Source: JAKPAM01 sp047601745 (GTDB lineage: Bacteria > Pseudomonadota > Gammaproteobacteria > Burkholderiales > Burkholderiaceae_E). Taken from it: DNA of 64,000 bases. How positions within the stretch are numbered: position 1 is the first letter of the stretch; each line of letters begins with the position of its first letter. The DNA lies in the NCBI GenBank assembly GCA_047601745.1, contig JASGIS010000001.1, positions 3,596,001-3,660,000 on the forward strand, read 5' to 3'. Positions 1 to 8,922 of this stretch are shown piece by piece. Made by a program: the position numbers and the translations under genes. Under the pieces are notes generated by a model that saw only the letters and a program-made list of their open reading frames with translations, searched no databases and was not told the origin of the DNA.

Positions 1-39
1 GAGGATCACTACCAGAGCTTCAGACGGATTCGGGAGTGA
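1..39 (+). CDS. C-terminal tail of a barnase/RNase T1-type ribonuclease (partial)
   Basis: Only the last twelve codons are inside the window; they read EDHYQSFRRIRE and end at TGA 37-39. An acidic residue followed by His-Tyr and an aromatic residue near the C terminus is typical of secreted microbial guanyl-specific ribonucleases of the barnase/RNase Sa type, whose last His is catalytic. The barstar-family gene starting four bases later supports the call, since toxin RNase and inhibitor are usually paired. The N terminus and signal peptide cannot be seen. The call is inference from a short tail plus context. Confidence 0.6.
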   Translation, partial: EDHYQSFRRIRE

Positions 40-43
40 TGTG

Positions 44-535
44 ATGACTGCTTTCAGCAACATTCCTCCGCACGCCGTGCTCCCGCTCAGCGCTTACCCG
101 CTGCAGGAGCTGCAGCTGGCCGCGCGCCGTGCCGACCAGCGAGTGCTGCAGGTCGATCTGCAGGCGGGCACCGACAAGAAGGACATTCTCAAGCGGATCG
201 CTAAGGGGTTGGGATTGCCGGCGCACTTCGGCAACAACCTCGATGCGCTGTACGACTGCGTCACCGATCTGGCGCCGTTGGACGATGCATTGCATCCGGG
301 CATCGTCATCATCCTGCAGAACATTCCGGAAACCGCGCGATTCGACGCCGTGCAACGCGACGAACTGCTCGATGTGTTCCGCAGCGCGGCCGACTATTTC
401 TACGACCGCAAGACGGCGTTCCGCGTGTTCTATTCGGTGTATCGCGCGACGGCGGCACCGCATGCGGATCCGCACGCGCCCGACACGCATGTCGCCGACA
501 AGCATTCGACGACCAAGCATCCGCCGCCGGGCTGA
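44..535 (+). CDS. barstar-family ribonuclease inhibitor
   Basis: This 163-residue protein belongs to the barstar family, small cytoplasmic proteins that bind and block barnase-type RNases. Family hallmarks are a Lys/Asp-rich helix with KKDILKRIAKGL, then FGNNLDALYDCVTDL and the hydrophobic strand IVIILQN. The fold ends near residue 133. The remaining roughly 30 residues are a His/Asp/Pro-rich tail (HADPHAPDTH and onward) not found in classical barstar. I chose ATG 44 because GGGAG lies seven bases upstream; an in-frame GTG at 41 is possible. The gene follows the RNase tail by four bases, as a toxin/inhibitor pair. The inhibitor assignment is strong, the partner assignment is inferred. Confidence 0.85.
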   Translation: MTAFSNIPPHAVLPLSAYPLQELQLAARRADQRVLQVDLQAGTDKKDILKRIAKGLGLPAHFGNNLDALYDCVTDLAPLDDALHPGIVIILQNIPETARFDAVQRDELLDVFRSAADYFYDRKTAFRVFYSVYRATAAPHADPHAPDTHVADKHSTTKHPPPG

Positions 536-570
536 GCGCGCACCGGGCTCGAACCTCGCGTGAACGGGCG

Positions 571-1320
571 CTAAGCGTCGCCCCAGATCGCCTGCAGCGT
601 CGCGATCGCGGCCAGCCCGGCGGTCTCGGTGCGCAGGATGCGCGGGCCCAGGCTGACCGGTTCGAAGCCGATCGATACGGCATCGCTCTGCTCGGCGTCG
701 CTGAAGCCCGACTCCGGGCCGACCAGTAGCGTGACGGCCGGCGCGTACGGCCGGGCGCGCGCCCATTCCGACAGGCGCGAGGCCGGACGGCCGTCCGTGG
801 GCGGCGCCAGCAGCAGCCGCGGCGATGCCGGATCGAGCAGCGCCGGCAGCGTGCTCCAGTCGGTGACCGCGGCCAGGTCGACCAATTCGTCGCGGCCGCA
901 CTGCATGCAGGCGGCGATGACCAATCGCTGCCAGTGGTCGTGCCGCCGGGCCGCACGGTCGGCATCCAGGCGAACCTTGCCGCGCTGCGCGAGCAGCGGC
1001 ACGATCCGGGCGACGCCCAGCTCGGTCGCCTTCTCGATCGCCCAATCCATCTTGTCGGCCGATGCGATGCCCTGGACCAGCGTGATCCGCGGCGCGTCGA
1101 GGCGGTTGGCCGCCAGCGCCGGACCGATGCGCAGCGTGCCCTGGTGCTTGCGCAGCGTCTCGATCGTCGCGTGGTGGCGGTGTCCGCGGCCGTCGAAGAC
1201 CTGCAGCGATCGGCCGACCGGCAGGCGCAGCACCTGCGCCAGATGATGCGCCTGCTCGGCGCTGAGCACCGCCAGCTCGCCGTCGCGCAGCACGGCCGGC
1301 AGGTAAAGCCGCGGCGTCAT
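571..1320 (-). CDS. rsmE: 16S rRNA (uracil-1498-N3)-methyltransferase
   Basis: RsmE methylates N3 of U1498 in 16S rRNA of the 30S subunit, using S-adenosylmethionine. The 249-residue length is normal. The N-terminal PUA-like part starts MTPRLYLP and contains the HHLAQVLRL segment. The SPOUT domain carries the family signatures KATELGV, LLVGPESGFSDAE and SLGPRILRTETAG, which form the knotted cofactor site. The start ATG is at 1320-1318, eight bases past the stop of speDE, so the two minus-strand genes are probably one transcript. No residue of the signature motifs appears to be missing. Confidence 0.96.
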   Translation of the reverse strand: MTPRLYLPAVLRDGELAVLSAEQAHHLAQVLRLPVGRSLQVFDGRGHRHHATIETLRKHQGTLRIGPALAANRLDAPRITLVQGIASADKMDWAIEKATELGVARIVPLLAQRGKVRLDADRAARRHDHWQRLVIAACMQCGRDELVDLAAVTDWSTLPALLDPASPRLLLAPPTDGRPASRLSEWARARPYAPAVTLLVGPESGFSDAEQSDAVSIGFEPVSLGPRILRTETAGLAAIATLQAIWGDA

Positions 1321-1328
1321 CGCGGGCC

Positions 1329-2582
1329 CTAGCGTGCGGCGGCCGCTTCGGGCAGCAGCCGCCGCACGAAGTTGGGCAGCGCGAACAGCGCGTGGTGCAC
1401 GTCGGGGTTGTAGTACTCGAGATCGCCGATCGCGCGTTCGCGCAGCCGCTCGCGCAGCGTGGCCGCGTCGACGGTGCGCGGATCCAGCGTCATCGACGCG
1501 ACCGCCATGCCCCAGTACGCGCCGTACAGCGGGATGTACAGGCCCAGCGGCGCGACTTTGTCGAACACCCGGCCCAGTTCGGCCAGCAGGTGCCGGACGC
1601 GTTCGGGCGAGAACACCGGCGAGCCGATGTGCAGCGTGACCGCGCCGCCCGGCGCGAGCCGTTCGCGCAGCAGCGTGAAGAACTCGCGCGTGTACAGCTT
1701 GCGGGCCGGCGTGTCCGGATCGGTCAGGTCGAGCACGATCAGGTCGAAGCGGGCATCGTGCTCGCGCGCGTAGGCCAGGCCGTCGCCGATCACCAGCTCG
1801 AGCCGCGGATCGTCGAACGCGCCGCGGTGCACGGCGCCCAGGTGGCGGCGCGCGATGTCGACGACCATCGGATCGAGTTCGGCGACCGTCACCGATTCGA
1901 TGCCCGGATGCTTGAGCATCTCCTCGCTCGAACCGCCGTCGCCGCCGCCGACGATCAGCGCGCGGCGCGGTGACGGATGCGCGAGCGCCGCGCAATGCAC
2001 GAGCGGCTCGTGATAGAAGAACTCGTCGCGCTCGGACGTCATGTACGCGCCGTCGAGCCGGAACAGCTTGCCGAACTGCGGCGTATCGAACACCTCGATC
2101 GTCTGGTACGCGGACTTCAGCGTCTCGAGCCGCCGCGACACGCGGAACCCGTACGCGCTGTCGCGGTTCAGCCATTCGAGCAGCAGCTCGTCCGCCTGCG
2201 AGTCCGGATCGACGGAGCCGCGCAGGATCCGGTTGGTGTTCATGCGCGCCGGTGCGAATTCGATGATCAGCGCGTCCATCAACTGCTCGGCCTTCGTCGA
2301 GTTGTCGGTCGAGAAGTTGCACACGTAGACATCGAGCGTGACGCCGTCGCGCTCGGGCCACGTATGCAGCGCCAGATGCGATTCGGCGAGCAGCAGCGCA
2401 CCGGTCACGCCGCCGGGTTGCCCCTGGTAGTCGGGGAAGACGTGGAACTTCTCGTCGACCAGCGTCAGGCCGGCGTCGGCGACCGCGTTGGCGCACATCG
2501 TTGCCAGGTCACTGGCGTCGATCAGCAGATCCCGGCGGCAGCGGCAGCCGTACAGGTCCGCGGTAAGGTGGAGACCTTGCAT
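1329..2582 (-). CDS. speDE: fused S-adenosylmethionine decarboxylase and spermidine synthase
   Basis: One 417-residue frame joins two consecutive enzymes of spermidine synthesis. Residues 1-130 are a class 1b AdoMet decarboxylase: LAESHLALHTWPE contains Glu67-Ser68, the expected self-cleavage site that makes the pyruvoyl cofactor. Residues 135-417 are an aminopropyltransferase: YMTSERDEFFYHE (180-192), the nucleotide-binding GGGDGG (212-217) and VLDLTDP with the catalytic Asp. The product would decarboxylate AdoMet and transfer the aminopropyl group to putrescine. ATG 2582-2580 has GAGGG about eight bases upstream. A perfect TATAAT lies about 60 bases upstream. After processing, the transferase domain would remain attached to the alpha chain. 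Confidence 0.93.
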   Translation of the reverse strand: MQGLHLTADLYGCRCRRDLLIDASDLATMCANAVADAGLTLVDEKFHVFPDYQGQPGGVTGALLLAESHLALHTWPERDGVTLDVYVCNFSTDNSTKAEQLMDALIIEFAPARMNTNRILRGSVDPDSQADELLLEWLNRDSAYGFRVSRRLETLKSAYQTIEVFDTPQFGKLFRLDGAYMTSERDEFFYHEPLVHCAALAHPSPRRALIVGGGDGGSSEEMLKHPGIESVTVAELDPMVVDIARRHLGAVHRGAFDDPRLELVIGDGLAYAREHDARFDLIVLDLTDPDTPARKLYTREFFTLLRERLAPGGAVTLHIGSPVFSPERVRHLLAELGRVFDKVAPLGLYIPLYGAYWGMAVASMTLDPRTVDAATLRERLRERAIGDLEYYNPDVHHALFALPNFVRRLLPEAAAAR

Positions 2583-2642
2583 GACGAATCACCCTCGAGC
2601 CTTCCCGGCGTGCAAGGCATCGAACGCCGGGCAAAGCTCTTG

Positions 2643-2648
2643 ATTATA
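2643..2648 (-). promoter_or_regulatory. probable -10 box for speDE-rsmE
   Basis: On the minus strand this is a perfect TATAAT, about 60 bases upstream of the speDE start, in the only AT-rich patch of the divergent speDE/tkt spacer. A TTGATC that could serve as -35 lies 21 bases further upstream, a longer spacing than usual, so the -35 assignment is weak. Confidence 0.45.
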
Positions 2649-2733
2649 ACGATCCGTCATATCGAACCCGATCAATCGGTGTCAAAGCGGCCGCCCGGTG
2701 CCGTCGAGCGCCGGCCGTCCGGCGGCGGTTTGA

Positions 2734-2739
2734 TAAAAT
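2734..2739 (+). promoter_or_regulatory. possible -10 box for the tkt operon
   Basis: TAAAAT stands out in a very G+C-rich stretch about 95 bases upstream of the tkt start. No convincing -35 hexamer lies at 16-18 bases, so this is only a candidate. Confidence 0.3.
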
Positions 2740-2834
2740 CTCCGGATCCTCAAAGTCGCGCCAGGTCCGCTTGCCCGACGGGCGTCGATCGATCCGGCGT
2801 TTTCCAGTCGTCTCTCCTGCAAGGTCGAGTTTTC

Positions 2835-4934
2835 ATGAGCGAATCGCTCGAGCCCTCCGTCGCGCGCAACGTGGCGCCCAGCGGCACCGATGGTTTTCCC
2901 CCTCCGGTTCGCGACGAAGCGACGCTGCGGCAGATGGCCAATGCGATCCGCGCTTTGTCGATGGACGCCGTCCAGAAGGCGGCGTCGGGTCACCCCGGCG
3001 CGCCGATGGGCATGGCCGAGATGGCCGTCGCGCTGTGGTCCGGCCATCTGAAGCACAATCCGTCCAACCCGCACTGGCCCGATCGCGACCGCTTCGTGCT
3101 GTCCAACGGCCATGCGTCGATGCTGCTGTATTCGCTGCTGCACCTGACCGGGTACGATCTGCCGATCGAGCAGATCGAGCAGTTCCGGCAACTGCATTCG
3201 AAGACGCCCGGGCATCCGGAGGTCGACGTCACGCCCGGCGTCGAGACGACGACCGGTCCGCTGGGACAGGGGCTGGCCAACGCCGTCGGCATGGCGCTGT
3301 CCGAGCGCGCGCTGGCGGCCCGCTTCAATCGCGACGGCCACTCGCCGGTCGATCACCTGACCTGGGCCTTCGTCGGCGACGGCTGCCTGATGGAGGGCAT
3401 CTCGCACGAGGTCGCGTCGCTGGCCGGCGCGCTGGCGCTGTCGCGGCTCGTCGTGCTGTACGACGACAACGGCATTTCGATCGACGGGAAGGTCTCGCCG
3501 TGGTTCGCCGACGATACGGTCGAGCGCTTCGAGGCCTACGGCTGGCACGTGATCGCCGACATCGACGGCCATGACGTCTGGGCGCTCGACCGCGCGATCC
3601 GGATGGCGACCGAATGGGCGCGCGACGGCCGCGACGGGCGCTTCGCGCCGACGCTGATCCAGTGCAAGACCGTCATCGGCAAGGGCGCGCCGACGCGTGC
3701 CGGCACGGCCAAGGCGCACGGCGAGGCGCTGGGCGCCGACGAGATCGCCGCGACGCGCGCCGCGATCGACTGGCCGTGGCCGCCTTTCGAAGTGCCCGAG
3801 AACGTGCGCGCCGCCTGGGATGCGCGCGCCGAGGGCGAGGCGCGCGAGCGCGCGTGGACCGCGGCCTTCGACGCCTACCGAGCCGCGCATCCGGAACTGG
3901 CCGCCGAGTTCGAGCGGCGAATGGCCGGCGAACTGCCGCCCGATTGGGACGAGCTGGTCGACCGGCTGATCGACGACGCCGTCGGCAAGCAGGAAACGAT
4001 CGCCACGCGCAAGGCGTCGCAGAACGCGCTGAACGTGCTCGGCCCGGCCCTGCCCGAGCTGCTCGGCGGCTCGGCCGACCTGACCGGCAGCAACCTGACC
4101 GACTTCAAGGGTTGCGGCACGCTGAGCGCCGGCGACTACGCCGGCCGCCACATCCATTACGGCGTGCGCGAGTTCGGCATGGCCGCGATGATGAACGGCA
4201 TGGCGCTGCACGGCGGCCTGATCGCTTATGGCGGCACGTTCCTGACGTTCTCCGACTATTCGCGCAACGCGCTGCGGATGGCCGCGTTGATGAAGCGGCG
4301 CGTGATCCACGTGTTCACGCACGATTCGATCGGGCTCGGCGAGGACGGCCCGACGCACCAGTCGGTCGAGCACGCGGCCAGCCTGCGGCTGATCCCGAAC
4401 ATGGACGTCTGGCGGCCGGCCGATCCGGTCGAGACCGCGCTGGCCTGGGTCGGTGCGATCGAGCGCCGCGACGGCCCGAGCGCGCTGCTGCTGTCGCGCC
4501 AGGCGCTGCCGTTCGTCACGCGATCGGCGACGCAGCTCGAATCGATCCGCCGCGGCGCCTACATCGTCCGCGATGCCGGCGATCCCGACGCGATCCTGAT
4601 CGCCACCGGCTCCGAGCTCGCGCTGGCGTTGCAGGCCCGTGAACTGCTGGCCGAAACCGGCATTTCGGTCAGGGTCGTGTCGATGCCCTCGACGACGGTC
4701 TTCGATAGGCAGGATGTCACATATAAGGCCAACGTCTTGCCCGATAATGTGCCGCGTATCGCGGTCGAGGCCGGCGTCACCGATTTCTGGTGGAAGTACC
4801 GCTGCGATGCGGTCGTCGGCCTGGACCGCTTCGGCGAATCCGCGCCGGCCGGCGCGTTGTTCGCATTTTTCGGATTCACGCCGGCGAACGTCGCCGACAC
4901 GGTGCGCGAGGTCCTGCGCCGCCGGGCGACGTGA
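2835..4934 (+). CDS. tkt: transketolase
   Basis: Transketolase moves two-carbon ketol units between sugar phosphates in the pentose phosphate pathway, with thiamine diphosphate and a divalent metal. The 699-residue protein has the normal three-domain build. The N-terminal part has KAASGHPGAPMGMAEM and the diphosphate-binding GDGCLMEGISHEV. The pyrimidine-binding part has YGVREFGMAAMMNGMALHGG and THDSIGLGEDGPTHQSVEH. A C-terminal domain starts around residue 565. ATG 2835 was chosen because the residues after it fit the family N terminus; the open frame upstream is only a by-product of base composition. It is the first gene of the gap-pgk-pyk block, 85 bases before gap. Confidence 0.96.
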   Translation: MSESLEPSVARNVAPSGTDGFPPPVRDEATLRQMANAIRALSMDAVQKAASGHPGAPMGMAEMAVALWSGHLKHNPSNPHWPDRDRFVLSNGHASMLLYSLLHLTGYDLPIEQIEQFRQLHSKTPGHPEVDVTPGVETTTGPLGQGLANAVGMALSERALAARFNRDGHSPVDHLTWAFVGDGCLMEGISHEVASLAGALALSRLVVLYDDNGISIDGKVSPWFADDTVERFEAYGWHVIADIDGHDVWALDRAIRMATEWARDGRDGRFAPTLIQCKTVIGKGAPTRAGTAKAHGEALGADEIAATRAAIDWPWPPFEVPENVRAAWDARAEGEARERAWTAAFDAYRAAHPELAAEFERRMAGELPPDWDELVDRLIDDAVGKQETIATRKASQNALNVLGPALPELLGGSADLTGSNLTDFKGCGTLSAGDYAGRHIHYGVREFGMAAMMNGMALHGGLIAYGGTFLTFSDYSRNALRMAALMKRRVIHVFTHDSIGLGEDGPTHQSVEHAASLRLIPNMDVWRPADPVETALAWVGAIERRDGPSALLLSRQALPFVTRSATQLESIRRGAYIVRDAGDPDAILIATGSELALALQARELLAETGISVRVVSMPSTTVFDRQDVTYKANVLPDNVPRIAVEAGVTDFWWKYRCDAVVGLDRFGESAPAGALFAFFGFTPANVADTVREVLRRRAT

Positions 4935-5019
4935 GGCCGGGCCGGCCAGTGGGCCGGCCCCCCGTTGCCGGGCGCGGTCCCGCGTCACGATCCACGTTTT
5001 CTACACTCAGGGAATGACC

Positions 5020-6018
<999 letters not shown>

Positions 6019-6027
6019 GCTGAACGC

Positions 6028-7218
6028 GTGTCCACGACTACCATGCAGTTCAGGAAACTCACCGACCAGGACCTGAAGGGCAAGCGCGTGTTCATCCGCG
6101 CGGACCTGAACGTTCCGCAGGACGACGCGCTGGCGATCACCGACGACACGCGGATCCGCGCGTCGGTGCCGGCGATCGAGTTCTGCCTGAAGCAGGGCGC
6201 CGCGGTGATGGTCACCTCGCACCTGGGGCGGCCGACCGAGGGCGAGGTCAAGCCGGCCGATTCGCTGGCGCCGATCGCCAAGCGGCTCGGCGAACTGCTC
6301 GGTCGCGACGTGCCGCTGGTGCGCGACTGGGTCGGCGGCGTCGACGTGCAGCCCGGCCAGGTCGTGCTGCTCGAGAACTGCCGCTGCAACAAGGGCGAGA
6401 AGAAGGACGACGAGGCGCTGTCCAAGGCGATGGCCGCGTTGTGCGACGTCTATGCGAACGACGCGTTCGGCACCTCGCACCGTGCCGAGGCGACGACGCA
6501 CGGCATCGCCCGGTACGCGAAGATCGCCTGCGCCGGCCCGCTGCTGGCGGCCGAGCTCGACGCGCTGGGCAAGGCGCTGGGCAAGCCGGCGCGGCCGCTG
6601 GTGGCGATCGTCGCCGGATCCAAGGTCTCGACCAAGCTGACGATCCTCGAATCGCTGGCGGCCAAGGTCGACCAGTTGATCGTCGGCGGCGGCATCGCCA
6701 ACACGTTCATGCTGGCGACCGGCCTGCCGATCGGCAAGTCGCTGGCCGAGCCCGATCTGGTCGATCAGGCGAAGCGGATCATCGAGACGATGAAGGCGCG
6801 CGGCGCCAGCGTGCCGATCCCGGTCGACGTCGTCTGCGCGAAGACCTTCGCGGCCGACGCGCAGGCGACCGTCAAGGCGGCGGCCGAGGTCGCGGCCGAC
6901 GACCTGATCCTGGACATCGGCCCGAAGACCGCGGCGATGCTGGCCGAGCAGTTGAAGGCGGCCGGTACGATCGTCTGGAACGGCCCGGTCGGCGTGTTCG
7001 AGTTCGACGCGTTCGCCAAGGGCACCGAGACGATCGCGCGCGCGATCGCCGAGTCCAAGGGCTTCTCGATCGCCGGCGGCGGCGACACGCTGGCGGCGAT
7101 CGCCAAGTTCGGCATCACCGACAAGGTCGGCTACATCTCGACCGGCGGCGGCGCGTTCCTCGAGTTCCTCGAGGGCAAGGAACTGCCTGCGGTAGCGGCG
7201 CTGCAGTCGCGCGCCTGA
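6028..7218 (+). CDS. pgk: phosphoglycerate kinase
   Basis: Pgk transfers a phosphate from 1,3-bisphosphoglycerate to ADP in lower glycolysis. The 396-residue protein has the N-domain signature GKRVFIRADLNVPQDD, the substrate loop VTSHLGRPTEG, and in the C domain KVSTKLTILE, NGPVGVFE and the nucleotide-binding GGGDTLAAI and STGGGAFLEF. Start choice is uncertain between GTG 6028 and ATG 6043; both give plausible N termini and neither has a clear ribosome-binding site. The gene is nine bases downstream of gap and is followed by a strong terminator, so gap-pgk transcripts can end here. Confidence 0.96.
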   Translation: MSTTTMQFRKLTDQDLKGKRVFIRADLNVPQDDALAITDDTRIRASVPAIEFCLKQGAAVMVTSHLGRPTEGEVKPADSLAPIAKRLGELLGRDVPLVRDWVGGVDVQPGQVVLLENCRCNKGEKKDDEALSKAMAALCDVYANDAFGTSHRAEATTHGIARYAKIACAGPLLAAELDALGKALGKPARPLVAIVAGSKVSTKLTILESLAAKVDQLIVGGGIANTFMLATGLPIGKSLAEPDLVDQAKRIIETMKARGASVPIPVDVVCAKTFAADAQATVKAAAEVAADDLILDIGPKTAAMLAEQLKAAGTIVWNGPVGVFEFDAFAKGTETIARAIAESKGFSIAGGGDTLAAIAKFGITDKVGYISTGGGAFLEFLEGKELPAVAALQSRA

Positions 7219-7249
7219 GCGCGATCGGATAGGGCGGCATCGACCGCGG

Positions 7250-7278
7250 CGCCCCTCGGGATGAGGGGCGTTTTTTTT
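7250..7278 (+). terminator. intrinsic terminator after pgk
   Basis: An eight-base-pair G+C-rich stem (CGCCCCTC with GAGGGGCG) with loop GGGAT is followed directly by eight T residues. It lies 32 bases after the pgk stop and separates tkt-gap-pgk from the acyl-CoA synthetase-pyk transcript. Confidence 0.9.
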
Positions 7279-7394
7279 GGGAAAGGGCGTTTTCGTACCT
7301 GGTCCGCCGCGGATGCGGGTAATCATCGTTGACGCGTGCAGGACGGGTTCCTACGATGCCTGCTGTCGCGACGACCAGAAAAAGGGGGGACACC

Positions 7395-8918
7395 ATGACA
7401 CCGGACATCGGCCTGGGCAACTGGATCGAGCAGCGCGCGCGCCGTGCGGCGAGCCGCCGCGCGCTGGTCTTCGAGGGGCGCACCTGGACCTACGCGCAAC
7501 TGATGCAGGACATCGACCGGTTCGCCGGCCTGCTGCGCGAGCGCGGCGTCGAGCGCGGCACGCGGGTCGCGTTCCTCGGGCTGAACCAGCCGACGTTCCT
7601 GATCGGGCTGTTCGCGGTCGCACGGCTCGGCGCGACCTTCGTGCCGTTGAACTTCCGGCTGACCGGCCCGGAGCTGTCGCTGATCATCAACGACTGCGCC
7701 GCCCATACGCTGATCGTCGACGCCGCGCACCGGCCGATCATCGACGGCGTGCGCGGCGAGCTGGCGTCCGTGCGGCAGTACCTGACGGTCGGCGACGCCG
7801 TCGACGGCTGGCAGTCGGCCGAGGCGAAGGCGGCGCCGATCGATCGGGGCGCGACCGTCGATCCCGACGACCCGGCGATCATCATGTACACGTCCGGCAC
7901 GACCGGGCGGCCCAAGGGGGCGATGCTGACGCATTCGAACCTGTGGTGGAACAACGTCAACGCGATCTTCAACTTCGACATCCTGCAGAGCGACGTCACG
8001 CTGGTCGTCGCGCCGCTGTTCCACATCGGCGGGCTGAACGTGACGACGCTGATCACCTGGCAGAAGGGCGGCACCGTGGTCCTGCATCGTTCGTTCGACC
8101 CGGGCGAGGCGCTGCGGGCTATGACCGAGTTCCGGATCACGACGATGTTCGGCGTGCCGGCGATGTTCCAGTTCATGGCCCAGCATCCGGATTTCGCGAC
8201 GGCCGACCTGTCGACGGTGCGCATGCTCGTGTGCGGCGGCGCGCCGTGTCCGCTGCCGCTGCTCGAGATCTACGCGCAGCGCGGCATCGCCGTCCAGCAG
8301 GGCTACGGCCTGACCGAAACCGCGCCGATGGTCACGTTCCTCGATCCCGACTACGCGACGGCCCGGATCGGCTCGTCCGGCACCACGCCGCTGTTCACCG
8401 AGGTGCGCCTGATCGACGGCCAGGGCAACACGATCACGCGGCCCGGCGATCGCGGCGAGGTGCTGGTGCGCGGGCCGAACGTGACGCCCGGCTACTGGAA
8501 CATGCCCGAGGCGACGGCGGCGGCGATCGATGCCGACGGCTGGTTCCGCACTGGCGACGTCGCGTACGAGGACGAGGAAGGATTCCTGTACATCTGCGAC
8601 CGCGTCAAGGACATGATCATCAGCGGCGGCGAGAACGTCTATCCTGCCGAGGTCGAGAGCGTGCTGTTCCGGCATCCGGCGGTTTCCGAGGTCGCCGTCG
8701 TCGGCCTGCCGGATCCGAAATGGGGCGAGACCGTCGCGGCGGTCGTCGCGCTCAAGCCCGGCGCGACGCTCGACATCGAGGCGCTGCGCGCGTTCGCCGA
8801 ATCCGAGCTGGCCCGCTACAAGCTGCCGCGCCGGCTCGAGATCGTCGACGCGCTGCCGCGCAACGCCACCGGTAAGATCCTCAAATTCGAACTGCGCAAG
8901 CGGTTCGCCAACGCTTGA
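7395..8918 (+). CDS. AMP-dependent acyl-CoA synthetase/ligase
   Basis: This 507-residue member of the ANL superfamily activates a carboxylic acid to an acyl-adenylate and transfers it to CoA. Visible motifs are the phosphate loop MYTSGTTGRPKGAM, the adenine-binding QQGYGLTETAPMV, the hinge GWFRTGDVAYEDEEGF with DRVKDMIISGGENVYP, and the C-terminal catalytic Lys in RNATGKILKFEL. The length suits FadD3-like or medium-chain ligases; the acid cannot be told from sequence. ATG 7395 has the purine run AAGGGGGGA upstream; GTG/TTG starts further upstream are less likely. It is inserted between pgk and pyk, where most relatives have no such gene, and is four bases from pyk, so probably cotranscribed. 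Confidence 0.88.
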   Translation: MTPDIGLGNWIEQRARRAASRRALVFEGRTWTYAQLMQDIDRFAGLLRERGVERGTRVAFLGLNQPTFLIGLFAVARLGATFVPLNFRLTGPELSLIINDCAAHTLIVDAAHRPIIDGVRGELASVRQYLTVGDAVDGWQSAEAKAAPIDRGATVDPDDPAIIMYTSGTTGRPKGAMLTHSNLWWNNVNAIFNFDILQSDVTLVVAPLFHIGGLNVTTLITWQKGGTVVLHRSFDPGEALRAMTEFRITTMFGVPAMFQFMAQHPDFATADLSTVRMLVCGGAPCPLPLLEIYAQRGIAVQQGYGLTETAPMVTFLDPDYATARIGSSGTTPLFTEVRLIDGQGNTITRPGDRGEVLVRGPNVTPGYWNMPEATAAAIDADGWFRTGDVAYEDEEGFLYICDRVKDMIISGGENVYPAEVESVLFRHPAVSEVAVVGLPDPKWGETVAAVVALKPGATLDIEALRAFAESELARYKLPRRLEIVDALPRNATGKILKFELRKRFANA

Positions 8919-8922
8919 ATCG

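Noticed and set aside
1977..2834. In-frame upstream extension of transketolase to 985 residues
   Set aside because: It runs antisense over speDE and lacks homology; the transketolase N terminus fits ATG 2835.
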